Of a stretch of DNA of 44,705 nt, positions 37,431 to 44,705 are shown in pieces. Position 1 is the first letter of the stretch, and every line of letters starts with the position of its first letter. Below the pieces are notes generated by a model that saw only the letters and a program-made list of their open reading frames with translations, made no database searches and was not told the DNA's origin. Source of the stretch: JANMDU01 sp043755865 (GTDB lineage: Bacteria > Pseudomonadota > Gammaproteobacteria > Burkholderiales > Burkholderiaceae_C). Location: positions 1 through 44,705 of the forward strand of contig JAYUSD010000142.1 of the NCBI GenBank assembly GCA_043755865.1, in the 5' to 3' direction. A program made the translations under genes and the position numbers.

Positions 37431-37584
37431 GTGCTGAAAAGCACCATCGCGGCTTTGGCTATAATAGTGGGTTGCGCTAGATTTTTTGGCGTGATCCCCG
37501 CAAGCCCACCGCCAGTATTCACTCAAATTTTTGTTTGAACGATTCTGGCTCCCACAGCAAGTCCTGTGGCAGTTAACTTAAAGG
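37431..37584 (+). promoter_or_regulatory. Promoter-like sequence and hairpins in the rpsK-rpsD spacer
   Basis: A perfect TATAAT at 37460-37465, in the context TTTGGCTATAAT, lacks a good -35 box. Just upstream, GTGCT-GAAA-AGCAC (37431-37444) is a small hairpin with a GNRA loop. Near the start of rpsD, CCACAG...CTGTGG can pair, and AAAGGA (37579-37584) is the ribosome site. The spacer may be an internal promoter and a site for uS4 autoregulation. Confidence 0.45.
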
Positions 37585-37593
37585 AAATTCCAA

Positions 37594-38217
37594 GTGGCAC
37601 GTCTCTTAGGCCCCAAGGCCAAACTCTCCCGCCGTGAAGGCACAGATCTGTTTCTCAAGAGTGCGCGACGCGCCATTGCGGACAAATCAAAATTTGATTC
37701 CAAGCCTGGCCAGCATGGCCGTACCAGCGGTCAGCGTACATCTGATTTCGGCTTGCAATTGCGTGAGAAGCAAAAAGTCAAGCGTATGTATGGCGTGTTG
37801 GAGCGTCAGTTCCGCCGCTATTTTGAAGAAGCTGATCGCCGTCGTGGCAACACCGGTGCAAACCTGCTCTTCATTCTTGAGTCACGTTTTGACAACGTGG
37901 TTTACCGCATGGGTTTTGCTTCAACTCGCGCTGAAGCGCGCCAGTTGGTGTCTCATAAAGCGATGTTGGTCAATGGTAAATCTGTGAATATTCCTTCAAT
38001 GCTCATTAAGGCCGGTGATGTGATCTCCGTGCGCGATAAGAGCAAAAAGCAAGTCCGTATTTCTGAAGCATTGCAGTTGGCAGGCCAAATTGGCTTTCCA
38101 GCATGGGTGGACGTCAGTGCTGACAAAACTGAAGGCACTTTCAAGAAAACGCCAGATCGCGATGAATTTGCTTCTGATATCAACGAATCGTTGATCGTCG
38201 AGTTGTATTCACGTTAA
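37594..38217 (+). CDS. rpsD: Ribosomal protein uS4
   Basis: 207 residues from GTG 37594. MARLLGPKAKLSRREGTDLF, then KPGQHGRTSGQRTSDFGLQL and the S4 RNA-binding domain VYRMGFASTRAEARQLVSHK fit the long zinc-free form. It starts 30S assembly and, in E. coli, represses the alpha operon by binding an mRNA pseudoknot. Here the operon is split from rpsK by a 202-nt spacer with a promoter-like box. Confidence 0.98.
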   Translation: MARLLGPKAKLSRREGTDLFLKSARRAIADKSKFDSKPGQHGRTSGQRTSDFGLQLREKQKVKRMYGVLERQFRRYFEEADRRRGNTGANLLFILESRFDNVVYRMGFASTRAEARQLVSHKAMLVNGKSVNIPSMLIKAGDVISVRDKSKKQVRISEALQLAGQIGFPAWVDVSADKTEGTFKKTPDRDEFASDINESLIVELYSR

Positions 38218-38343
38218 ATTTTGAAGGCGGCGAGCACGGCTCGTTGTCATCAGCCCCTTTGTAGTGCGTGCATCTTTTACGCGCACAAAGGATTTCCAGT
38301 CTTATCGGTGTAATGAGCCGAGGACATTTACAAGGAAGAATGC

Positions 38344-39333
38344 ATGCAAACCAATCTGCTCAAACCCAAGACGATCCAAGTAGAACAGCTCGGCGGAAAT
38401 AAAGCCAAGGTTACTCTCGAGCCTTTTGAGCGTGGCTATGGCCACACTTTAGGTAACGCTCTGCGCCGCGTCTTGCTGTCGTCAATGGTGGGCTATGCGC
38501 CTACAGAGGTGACCATCGCTGGTGTCTTGCATGAGTTCTCCACCATTGATGGTGTCCAAGAGGATGCTGTGAATATCATGCTCAATTTGAAGGGCGTGGT
38601 TTTCAAGCTGCACAACCGTGACGAAGTGACCCTCTCGCTGCGCAAAGATGGCGAAGGCGTGGTGACTGCTGGCGATATTCAAACGCCACACGACGTAGAA
38701 ATCATCAATCCTGATCACGTCATTGCACACCTCTCGCAAGGCGGCAAGCTAGATATTCAGATCAAGGTCGAAAAAGGTCGTGGCTATGTGCCCGGTAACG
38801 TGCGCCGCTACGGCGATGAGCCCAGCAAATCAATTGGCCGTATCGTGCTTGATGCATCTTTCGCGCCGATCAAGCGCGTGAGCTACGCGGTTGAAAATGC
38901 TCGCGTTGAGCAGCGCACCGATCTCGACAAGCTCGTGATGGAAATCGAAACCAATGGCGCTGTGACTGCTGAAGATGCAGTGCGCGCAGCGGCGAAGATT
39001 TTGGTTGAGCAATTGGCTGTATTTGCACAGTTGGAAGGCAGCGAGTTGGCCGCGTTTGACGCACCTGCTCAGCGCAGCACGCAGCAGTTTGACCCGATTC
39101 TGCTCCGCCCTGTCGATGAGCTCGAGCTCACCGTACGCTCTGCGAACTGCCTCAAGGCAGAAAACATTTACTACATCGGTGATCTGATTCAGCGCACCGA
39201 AAATGAGTTACTCAAGACCCCGAATTTGGGTCGCAAGTCGCTCAACGAAATCAAGGAAGTCTTGGCCTCTCGCGGCCTGACCCTCGGTATGCGTCTAGAA
39301 AACTGGCCACCCGCTGGTTTGGACAAGCGTTAA
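38344..39333 (+). CDS. rpoA: RNA polymerase alpha subunit
   Basis: 329 residues. The N-terminal assembly domain contains FERGYGHTLGNALRRVLLSS and the C-terminal domain has the UP-element and activator-binding helices (RSANCLKAENIYYIGDLIQR, LGRKSLNEIKEVL). Forms the dimer that nucleates RNA polymerase. Preceded by a spacer of about 126 nt from rpsD and followed by 188 nt before rplQ. Confidence 0.99.
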   Translation: MQTNLLKPKTIQVEQLGGNKAKVTLEPFERGYGHTLGNALRRVLLSSMVGYAPTEVTIAGVLHEFSTIDGVQEDAVNIMLNLKGVVFKLHNRDEVTLSLRKDGEGVVTAGDIQTPHDVEIINPDHVIAHLSQGGKLDIQIKVEKGRGYVPGNVRRYGDEPSKSIGRIVLDASFAPIKRVSYAVENARVEQRTDLDKLVMEIETNGAVTAEDAVRAAAKILVEQLAVFAQLEGSELAAFDAPAQRSTQQFDPILLRPVDELELTVRSANCLKAENIYYIGDLIQRTENELLKTPNLGRKSLNEIKEVLASRGLTLGMRLENWPPAGLDKR

Positions 39334-39363
39334 GCGGCTACTGTGCGGACTTCATGCGTCGTT

Positions 39364-39423
39364 GCGCGGTGCTCGGAATCCTCATTGGCTATTAGCCAAC
39401 TCCGGTTCCTGTGCTCCGTGCGC
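39364..39423 (+). repeat. Imperfect inverted repeat in the rpoA-rplQ spacer
   Basis: GCGC...GTGCTCGGAATCC...TTGGCTA faces TAGCCAA...CCGGTTCCTGTGCTCC...GCGC, with a perfect TTGGCTATTAGCCAA core. The 188-nt spacer has no gene. The same GTGCTCGGAATCC text is one I recall from Comamonadaceae intergenic regions, so it may be another dispersed repeat. Confidence 0.55.
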
Positions 39424-39521
39424 CTAGCCTGAAGCCCGCTCGCTACACCGCTATTTTTAAGCAAAGTGCAACGAGCCGTACCTGATACGGCGGCTCGGAA
39501 ATAATTGAAAGGAAAAGCACC

Positions 39522-39911
39522 ATGCGTCACGGAAACGGACTTCGTAAACTTAACCGCACCAGCGCCCATCGCCAAGCGATGCTGCGCAACATGATGAACT
39601 CGCTGATTCAGCATGAGGCCATCAAAACCACATTGCCAAAAGCCAAAGAGCTGCGCCGCGTTGTGGAGCCGATGATCACGCTCGCCAAAGTCAAGAGCGT
39701 GGCCAACATGCGCTTGGCATTCGCTCGTTTGCGCGATCGCGATAGCGTCACCAAACTGTTTGCTGATCTCGGCCCACGCTTTGCAAAGCGCCCCGGTGGC
39801 TACACACGTATCCTGAAAATGGGTTTCCGTGTGGGCGACAACGCACCGATGGCTTTTGTGGAGCTCGTTGATCGCGCTGACACGACTGCTGAAGTGCCGA
39901 CGGCAGAGTAA
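39522..39911 (+). CDS. rplQ: Ribosomal protein bL17
   Basis: 129 residues. MRHGNGLRKLNRTSAHRQAM, LIQHEAIKTTLPKAKELR and PGGYTRILKMGFRVGDNAPM are diagnostic. 50S protein at the tunnel exit side. Last gene of the alpha operon. AAAGGA ribosome site (39508-39513). Confidence 0.98.
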   Translation: MRHGNGLRKLNRTSAHRQAMLRNMMNSLIQHEAIKTTLPKAKELRRVVEPMITLAKVKSVANMRLAFARLRDRDSVTKLFADLGPRFAKRPGGYTRILKMGFRVGDNAPMAFVELVDRADTTAEVPTAE

Positions 39912-39982
39912 TCGACAGAAGAAATTATCTTTTGCCGCATTGCAGCATAAAGCCAAGCAACGCGGTAAAATACAAGTATTGA

Positions 39983-40059
<77 letters not shown>

Positions 40060-40096
40060 ACAAAAATGTAGACGCTACTTAGGCATCTACGACAGC

Positions 40097-40123
40097 AAAG
40101 GTTTACCTCGGTAAGCCTTTTTT
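40097..40123 (+). terminator. Rho-independent terminator after tRNA-fMet
   Basis: AAAGGTTTACC-TC-GGTAAGCCTTTTTT: a stem of about ten pairs followed by a run of T. 38 nt after the tRNA. The rest of the spacer to 40307 has no gene. Confidence 0.85.
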
Positions 40124-40307
40124 GTTGGCTGGATCGGCCTGATGACGCGGCCTGTGCCGTCATAGCCTTGCAACGCTGTCGCTGCAGCTTCGATCAATCA
40201 CCGCACGGATTGGCGTCAGTAGAGCGTGACGCACTATGTTCGCCATCGAACCGACATGTGCTTAGCGCGTGCATACCCTTGGGTTTTAAGCCTAACAGGA
40301 GCACACA

Positions 40308-41426
40308 ATGACATCGATTTTCAAAGCTGCCTTCACTTTTGCTGCAGTTATCCTCGCAAGCCAAGCTCAGGCGCAAGTGACCTTTTATGAGTATGCTGAT
40401 TTTCAGGGGCAATCGTTCACGACGAACCGTCAGCTAGCCAACCTCGTCAATAGCGGTTTCAACGACCGAGCATCGTCGGTCATCGTGTCGGGTGATGAAG
40501 CGGCGCGATGGGAGGTGTGCGATGACATTCGTTTTGGTGGGCGCTGCATGATTTTACGACCGGGGCAATATCCTTCGCTCAGCGCAATGGGGCTCAATGA
40601 CCGCGTTTCCTCCGTCAAACCCGTGGATCGTAGGGGCCGGGACATTGACGACCGCATGGCGCCGCTGCCGCTTGCGTCGCAGGTGACGTTTTACGAGAAC
40701 GAAGAATTTCGCGGAAGAACTTTTTCTGCCGACCAATCCATCGTGGATTTTGCACAGTATGGTTTCAATGATCGTGCATCGTCAGTGGTTGTGCTGGGTC
40801 AACGTTGGGAGGTGTGTTCAGACAGCCGCTTTAATGGGCAGTGCATGATACTCAGCCCTGGGTATTACGCCTCTCTCGCATCTATGGGGATGAATGATCG
40901 CATTTCTTCCGTGCGCGCGGTCGATTGGAATGCGCGCGTGGAAGACGGGCGTTTCGCGCCACCTCCTATTGCCGTCTATGACAGTCGCAGACGAAATGAA
41001 GAGCGTCTGTATGTGGCTGATGTAACGTCGGTGCGCGCGGTGGTCGGGCCTGCCGAGCAGCGCTGCTGGATAGAGCGCGAGGAAGTGGGCGCGACGCGTG
41101 GCGAACGAAATGTGGGCGGCGCTATCGTGGGCGCATTGTTGGGCGGCATTTTGGGGCATCAAGTTGGTGGGGGTGTTGGCAAAGACATTGCCACCATCGG
41201 CGGCGTTGTTGCCGGCGCAGCTGTGGGCTCTAATGTGGGGCGCAATAACAATGGGCAGCCCGCTACGACGCGCGATGTGCAGCGATGCGGCGCACGCCCA
41301 AGTGATGCTGCACCGGCCTTTTGGGATGTGTCGTACAACTTCCGAGGCATCGAGCACCGCATCCAAATGGCAACGGCACCTGGCGCAACCATTACGGTCA
41401 ATGAATTGGGTGAGCCGCGCACTTAA
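40308..41426 (+). CDS. Exported beta/gamma-crystallin and glycine-zipper protein
   Basis: 372 residues. Signal peptide (MTSIFKAAFTFAAVILASQAQA). Two beta/gamma-crystallin domains: residues about 25-108 (VTFYEYADFQGQSF, WEVCDDIRFGGRCMILRPGQYPSL, MGLNDRVSSVKPV) and about 127-205 (VTFYENEEFRGRTF, CMILSPGYYASL, MGMNDRISSVRAV). After a linker, a glycine-zipper membrane hairpin (about 265-312, GGAIVGALLGGILGHQVGGG...GGVVAGAAVGSNVG) as in 17-kDa surface antigens, and a C-terminal domain with WDVSYNFRGIEHRIQM. Crystallin domains bind Ca and stiffen proteins; with the zipper, I infer an outer-membrane or surface stress protein. Appears monocistronic. Confidence 0.85.
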   Translation: MTSIFKAAFTFAAVILASQAQAQVTFYEYADFQGQSFTTNRQLANLVNSGFNDRASSVIVSGDEAARWEVCDDIRFGGRCMILRPGQYPSLSAMGLNDRVSSVKPVDRRGRDIDDRMAPLPLASQVTFYENEEFRGRTFSADQSIVDFAQYGFNDRASSVVVLGQRWEVCSDSRFNGQCMILSPGYYASLASMGMNDRISSVRAVDWNARVEDGRFAPPPIAVYDSRRRNEERLYVADVTSVRAVVGPAEQRCWIEREEVGATRGERNVGGAIVGALLGGILGHQVGGGVGKDIATIGGVVAGAAVGSNVGRNNNGQPATTRDVQRCGARPSDAAPAFWDVSYNFRGIEHRIQMATAPGATITVNELGEPRT

Positions 41427-41567
41427 AGCAAAGTTTTAGACGTACTGAAAAACTTAATTCACCATGGATAGCGCCTCTGCGGCAAACCTGCGCGGGCGAT
41501 AGCCAGCGCTCTCATGTGTCATCTGCCAAGACCGGTCAAAGTGGCCATCGCGTCGATTTTTCGTTCA

Positions 41568-41595
41568 ATGCCAGCTACTGAGCTGGCATCTTTTT
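41568..41595 (+). terminator. Rho-independent terminator
   Basis: ATGCCAGCT-ACTG-AGCTGGCAT followed by CTTTTT. Perfect 9-bp stem. About 140 nt after the crystallin-gene stop, which it most likely serves. Confidence 0.85.
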
Positions 41596-41668
41596 ACGTA
41601 TTTCACGCTGGCGATATGGTTTTAGTGCATGTGCGCACCCAAACCGCGATGGTCTTGCAGATAATGTG

Positions 41669-42121
41669 ATGATGCGAAAAGCCAAACTCCAATCCGTCAC
41701 CGTGGGTGGCAATGCCGATGAGATCGAGGCGCAGTTTTATGATGCGCTGCGTGCCGGTGATATCGACAAGCTGATGCTCTGCTGGGCCGACGAGGATGAG
41801 ATCGTATGCGTGCATCCCGGCGGCTCGCGCATGGTGGGCATGGGAGCAATTCGCTCGGCGTTTGATGCCATGTTTAGCAATGGCACGATTCGAGCTACGC
41901 CGCTGCGCGTGCGCAAGATTGAGGCGCTCTCCAGCAGCGTGCACAGTGTGATTGAAAAAATCGAGGTAATGACGCAAGAAGGCCCACGCGAGGCGTATGT
42001 GATTGCCACCAACGTGTATCACAGAGGAGCGCAAGGCTGGCGCTTGGTGGCGCATCATGCGAGCCCGGGCACTGTGCGCGAGATGCAAGAAATCTCGGAT
42101 GCACCGATGGTGTTGCATTGA
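41669..42121 (+). CDS. SnoaL/DUF4440-like (NTF2-fold) protein
   Basis: 150 residues from ATG 41669 (GTG 41666 and ATG 41672 are alternatives). EAQFYDALRAGDIDKLMLCW then ADEDEIVCVHPGG and GMGAIRSAFDAMF, with a C-terminal VYHRGAQGWRLVAHHASPG, match the NTF2-like SnoaL_3/DUF4440 group. Small cone-shaped fold; some members are isomerases or hydrolases, but most have no known substrate. Cytoplasmic. A repeat copy follows it and then a hydrolase gene in the same direction. Confidence 0.75.
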   Translation: MMRKAKLQSVTVGGNADEIEAQFYDALRAGDIDKLMLCWADEDEIVCVHPGGSRMVGMGAIRSAFDAMFSNGTIRATPLRVRKIEALSSSVHSVIEKIEVMTQEGPREAYVIATNVYHRGAQGWRLVAHHASPGTVREMQEISDAPMVLH

Positions 42122-42163
42122 AAGCCAGTTGTGCCATGTTTTTTTAAGCGATTTGAGCAGTTG

Positions 42164-42203
42164 GCCGGCGTATTTACTGCGTGCAATGCTATTAAATTAA
42201 TAG
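42164..42203 (-). repeat. Dispersed ~45-bp repeat, copy 15
   Basis: Minus strand: CTATTAATTTAATAGCATTG, then CACGCAG and ATACGCCGGC. Its first part is an exact palindrome CTATTAA-T-TTAATAG. It lies 43 nt after the SnoaL-like stop and 41 nt before the hydrolase ATG. Confidence 0.85.
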
Positions 42204-42243
42204 TCATTGATGGGCAATTGCTTTGGACGCAAAGAGCGCATTA

Positions 42244-43215
42244 ATGAAGTATCACGCGCCTCGCTGGTTGCCCGGTGGCCAATTGCAAACCATTTGGCCT
42301 GCACTGTATGCCAAGCGACACGTGGCGGCCGCGCCCACATTTAAACGGGAACGTTGGGCCAGCCCCGATGACGACTTTGTAGACGTGGATTTCTCTGTTC
42401 ACACCGCCAAACAAGATACACCGCAGCTCGTGCTCTTTCACGGCCTGGAGGGATCGTCGCAGAGCCACTATGCGCAAGCTTTTGCCGATTGGGCCATGCA
42501 GCAAGGCATGCCCTATGCCGTGCCGCATTTTCGCGGTTGCAGCGGCGAGATCAATCGTGCGCCACGTGCGTATCACTCGGGTGATTATGCGGAGATTGAT
42601 TGGATCCTACGCCGTGTGAAAGCGCGCGAGCCGCAGCGCAAGCTGATTGCCGTAGGCATCTCGCTCGGCGGCAACGCGCTGATGCGCTGGGCGCAGGAGA
42701 TGGGCGCGGGCGCATCAGGCATCGCTAACGCAGTGGCTAGCGTTTGCTCGCCACTCGATTTAGCCGCTGCTGGCCACGCGATTGGCACAGGCCTGAATCG
42801 GCGGATCTACACACCCATGTTTCTCAAAACCATGAAGCCCAAAGCGATGGAGCGATTGGCATTGCACCCCAAGCTCTTCGATGAGACGGCGTTGCAAGCA
42901 AGTCGCGATCTGTATGAGTTTGACAATATCTTCACAGCGCCTTTGCACGGTTTTAAAAACACAGAAGATTATTGGGCGAGAGCCTCGGCCAAGCCGCGCA
43001 TGGCCGAGATTCAAATTCCCGCGCTGGCGCTGAATGCGCGCAACGATCCGTTCATGCCTGACAGCAGCTTGCCGCAAGCCGGGCACGTAGGCAAACACGT
43101 CACGCTCTGGCAACCTGAGCAGGGCGGGCATGTGGGCTTTCCTAGCGGTGCGTTCCCAAGCCATGTGCATGCCATGCCGCAGGCAGTGGGGCAATGGTTG
43201 TGTGATCATTGTTGA
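42244..43215 (+). CDS. Alpha/beta hydrolase, YheT-like
   Basis: 323 residues from ATG 42244 (a TTG at 42223 is less likely). The N terminus MKYHAPRWLPGGQLQTIWPA is typical of the YheT/UPF0017 hydrolase group. FHGLEGSSQSHYAQ carries the oxyanion loop, GISLGGN the nucleophile Ser140, NARNDPFMP the Asp268, and GGHVGF the His296: a full catalytic triad. Cytoplasmic esterase with unknown substrate. Preceded by a dispersed repeat. Confidence 0.9.
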   Translation: MKYHAPRWLPGGQLQTIWPALYAKRHVAAAPTFKRERWASPDDDFVDVDFSVHTAKQDTPQLVLFHGLEGSSQSHYAQAFADWAMQQGMPYAVPHFRGCSGEINRAPRAYHSGDYAEIDWILRRVKAREPQRKLIAVGISLGGNALMRWAQEMGAGASGIANAVASVCSPLDLAAAGHAIGTGLNRRIYTPMFLKTMKPKAMERLALHPKLFDETALQASRDLYEFDNIFTAPLHGFKNTEDYWARASAKPRMAEIQIPALALNARNDPFMPDSSLPQAGHVGKHVTLWQPEQGGHVGFPSGAFPSHVHAMPQAVGQWLCDHC

Positions 43216-43254
43216 GCACGCCTGACCATCCGCAGCAAACGAAACAATGAAGGC

Positions 43255-43782
43255 ATGAACAATCTCTCGGAACACAGCATCGGTTTGAGCCGCACAAAAA
43301 CGGCGCTGCTGTTGCTCTGCGCATTGGCGCTAGGCGCTATTGGCGTGTTGCTTATCGTCATGCCGCAAGCCACGTTTTTCTCCGTATCGTTTGGTGTGAT
43401 CGGAATTGCGTTCTTCGGTTTGTGCGTTGCGGTTGCGACTAAACGGCTGATGCGAAGGGGTGTGGGGCTGGTCGTTAACGCACAAGGCGTGCACGATCAA
43501 TCCAGTGCCACGAGCGCTGGCTTTGTGCCTTGGACAGACGTGAGCGCAGTGCTGCCGTCGTTTGTGTCTGGGCAAAAATTTGTCTCACTCATGTTGCACG
43601 ATGCGCAAAAATACTCGCAGCGCGGCAATGCATTGCAACAGCGCTTGGCCAAGCTCAACATGTCTCTCGTAGGCACGCCGATCAACATTTCTGCGAACAT
43701 CTTAAAGATAAATTTTGACGAACTACTGGCCTTGCTGCAAAGCTATCACGATCAATCACTCAAAGGCAAAGAGCATGGATGA
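43255..43782 (+). CDS. STM3941-family membrane protein
   Basis: 175 residues. Two N-terminal membrane helices (about 17-37 and 42-62) and a cytoplasmic part with GVHDQSSATSAGFVPWTDVS and LVGTPINISANILKINFDEL, which match the STM3941 family as I remember it. Function unknown. The 3' end overlaps the next gene by 8 nt, so the two are co-translated. Confidence 0.75.
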   Translation: MNNLSEHSIGLSRTKTALLLLCALALGAIGVLLIVMPQATFFSVSFGVIGIAFFGLCVAVATKRLMRRGVGLVVNAQGVHDQSSATSAGFVPWTDVSAVLPSFVSGQKFVSLMLHDAQKYSQRGNALQQRLAKLNMSLVGTPINISANILKINFDELLALLQSYHDQSLKGKEHG

Positions 43783-44392
43783 CATCGTATTGAAAGCCAT
43801 GGCCAAATGGCCGAATGTGCCGGCGTGTACGGGATGGCTGGGTTTGGATGCGCGGGGGCAGTGGTGGATGCGCGATGACGCGGCGCAGGCTTGCGGGAGC
43901 TTTACCAGCGGTAAGCCGGGCGCGAAAGGCGCGTTGCTTTCGCATGAGAAGTTGATTGCTTTTATTGAACGAAATTACTTGTGTGCGGAAGAGACGGTGA
44001 CTGCAAAGCACCATTTAAATAATACGGCAAACAATGCCGAAAACGAGGCAAAAGACGTAAAAGCAGGGCAATGGTTTTTTCAAAACGGCCCGCAGCGTGT
44101 GTACGTCGAGCTAGAAGCTACGCCGTGGATTTGGCGTGTGCAACCAGATTTCACAATCCTTGCGCACACAGGAAAAGAGTGCAAGCCGCAGCGATGCGTG
44201 GTCGATGAATTTGGCGCCGTGTATTTAGAGACGGAGCTGGGCTTTGGGCTAGTTCACACGGCAGATATGCTGCTGGCCGCTGATGCGTTGGAGCGCGGGC
44301 TATGGGTGGCGATTCAGATACCGCGAAGTGAATTGCCGCAAAGGTTTGGGTATGTGCGCAGCCCGGCGAAAGCGCAGGCTGTCCTCAGTTAA
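43775..44392 (+). CDS. Conserved hypothetical protein (DUF2946-like label uncertain)
   Basis: 205 residues from ATG 43775. The N terminus VLKAMAKWPNVPACTGWLGL and the internal GQWFFQNGPQRVYVELEATP occur in a protein family widespread in Burkholderiales, sometimes labelled DUF2946 (from memory, not certain). No signal peptide or helices; conserved Trp and Tyr residues suggest a compact soluble fold. It overlaps the STM3941-like gene by 8 nt. No function can be given. Extra asparagine-rich residues HHLNNTANNAENEAKDVKAG (about 93-112) look like a species-specific insertion. Confidence 0.65.
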   Translation: MDDIVLKAMAKWPNVPACTGWLGLDARGQWWMRDDAAQACGSFTSGKPGAKGALLSHEKLIAFIERNYLCAEETVTAKHHLNNTANNAENEAKDVKAGQWFFQNGPQRVYVELEATPWIWRVQPDFTILAHTGKECKPQRCVVDEFGAVYLETELGFGLVHTADMLLAADALERGLWVAIQIPRSELPQRFGYVRSPAKAQAVLS

Positions 44393-44403
44393 TTATTTAT
44401 ATA

Positions 44404-44449
44404 CTATTGATTTCGTAGCGCCTTACGCAGTATTAACGCCGGCAAAGCA
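44404..44449 (+). repeat. Dispersed ~45-bp repeat, copy 16
   Basis: CTATTGATTTCGTAGCGCCT, then TACGCAG and TTAACGCCGGC. It begins 11 nt after the stop of the conserved hypothetical gene. Confidence 0.85.
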
Positions 44450-44705
44450 TCGCTTTTGTTCAAATTCTTGCTTGATATAGATGCATTGAGCATGGTTGCC
44501 GCTCTGTGGCGTGAGCTCGCCGCCTGGACTTGGGCTGTTCCCCTCCGCTCGTTTCCTCCGCGCTGGCCTTCGGCTGGCGCTCCCCCTTTTACCTCGCTGC
44601 GAGAAGCAACCCAAGCGCACTCGAAGAGCTCACACCCTTGGCTGGCAAGGGAAGTTCCGACAGCAGCGAGCAATCGTTTTTGCAGTAGCTACTATTGGCG
44701 CACGA
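44450..44705. other. Non-coding 3' end of window with GC-rich inverted repeats
   Basis: No credible gene. GTGAGCTC at 44511-44518 faces GAGCTCAC at 44626-44633, and a block of GCGCTGG...GGCTGGCGC lies between. It resembles the GC-rich class of intergenic repeat, but I cannot match it to another copy in the window. Confidence 0.4.

Noticed and set aside
39932..39971. Promoter of tRNA-fMet from TTGCCG and TAAAAT
   Set aside because: The spacing is 28 bp, too long; no better -35 box was found.
43990..44050. A further copy of the 45-bp repeat in the last gene
   Set aside because: Only a short TTTAAATAATACGGC resemblance; the CGCAG and GCCGGC blocks are missing.

Overview
The window looks like the chromosome of a betaproteobacterium of the order Burkholderiales, most likely Comamonadaceae or a close relative. 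This rests on gene order (ppc divergent from hemC-hemD-hemX-hemY; argS followed by a SPOR protein and dsbA; spc/alpha ribosomal operons ending rpoA-rplQ), on the protein sequences, and on the type of short dispersed repeats. Species cannot be named from the sequence alone.

Layout. 1-6.8 kb: three-gene cell-surface operon (secreted CARDB/SdrD-B/DUF11-type protein cut by the window edge, a large outer-membrane beta-barrel with an N-terminal Ig-like domain, an OmpA-domain lipoprotein). 7-14.2 kb: ppc on the minus strand, diverging from the heme genes hemC, hemD, hemX and hemY. 14.5-16.4 kb: KefB/CPA2-type antiporter. 16.4-22.9 kb: a decayed accessory region with a nested inverted-repeat block, a broken higBA-type toxin-antitoxin pair, a 5'-truncated rhs gene with a C-terminal toxin tip and candidate immunity gene, composite repeats, an ORF6N-like remnant, a frameshifted vapC beside an intact vapB-like gene, a second rhs fragment and a REP-associated tyrosine transposase (RAYT) with an internally deleted relic. 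23-30.7 kb: argS, SPOR protein, dsbA, patatin phospholipase, a TPR/beta-barrel protein and a FecR-domain protein. 30.75-39.9 kb: spc and alpha ribosomal operons from rplN to rplQ, including secY and rpoA; rpmJ (37 codons) lies between secY and rpsM and infA is absent there. 39.98-44.7 kb: initiator tRNA-fMet, a beta/gamma-crystallin/glycine-zipper protein, a SnoaL-like protein, a YheT-like hydrolase, an STM3941-like membrane protein and a conserved hypothetical protein.

The main discovery is a family of about 45-bp dispersed repeats with the pattern CTATT...ATAGC...CGCAG...ATGCCGGC. I count 16 copies by eye in both orientations. Thirteen are intergenic, many just after stop codons, and three lie in frame inside housekeeping genes (ppc, hemD, kefB). 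ppc carries a second in-frame insertion of 31 codons, built around a CCCCCTTGGGGG palindrome, at a site between two strongly conserved PEPC blocks. Together these suggest small palindromic elements that enter proteins without breaking the reading frame, comparable in concept to the Rickettsia palindromic elements. No copy was seen across the ribosomal block.

Other points: the spc operon starts directly at rplN behind its own promoter-like sequence and two related palindromes; higB, higA, vapC and rhs each carry identifiable frameshifts or stops, so the accessory island is eroding, while the rhs tip and its candidate immunity gene remain open.
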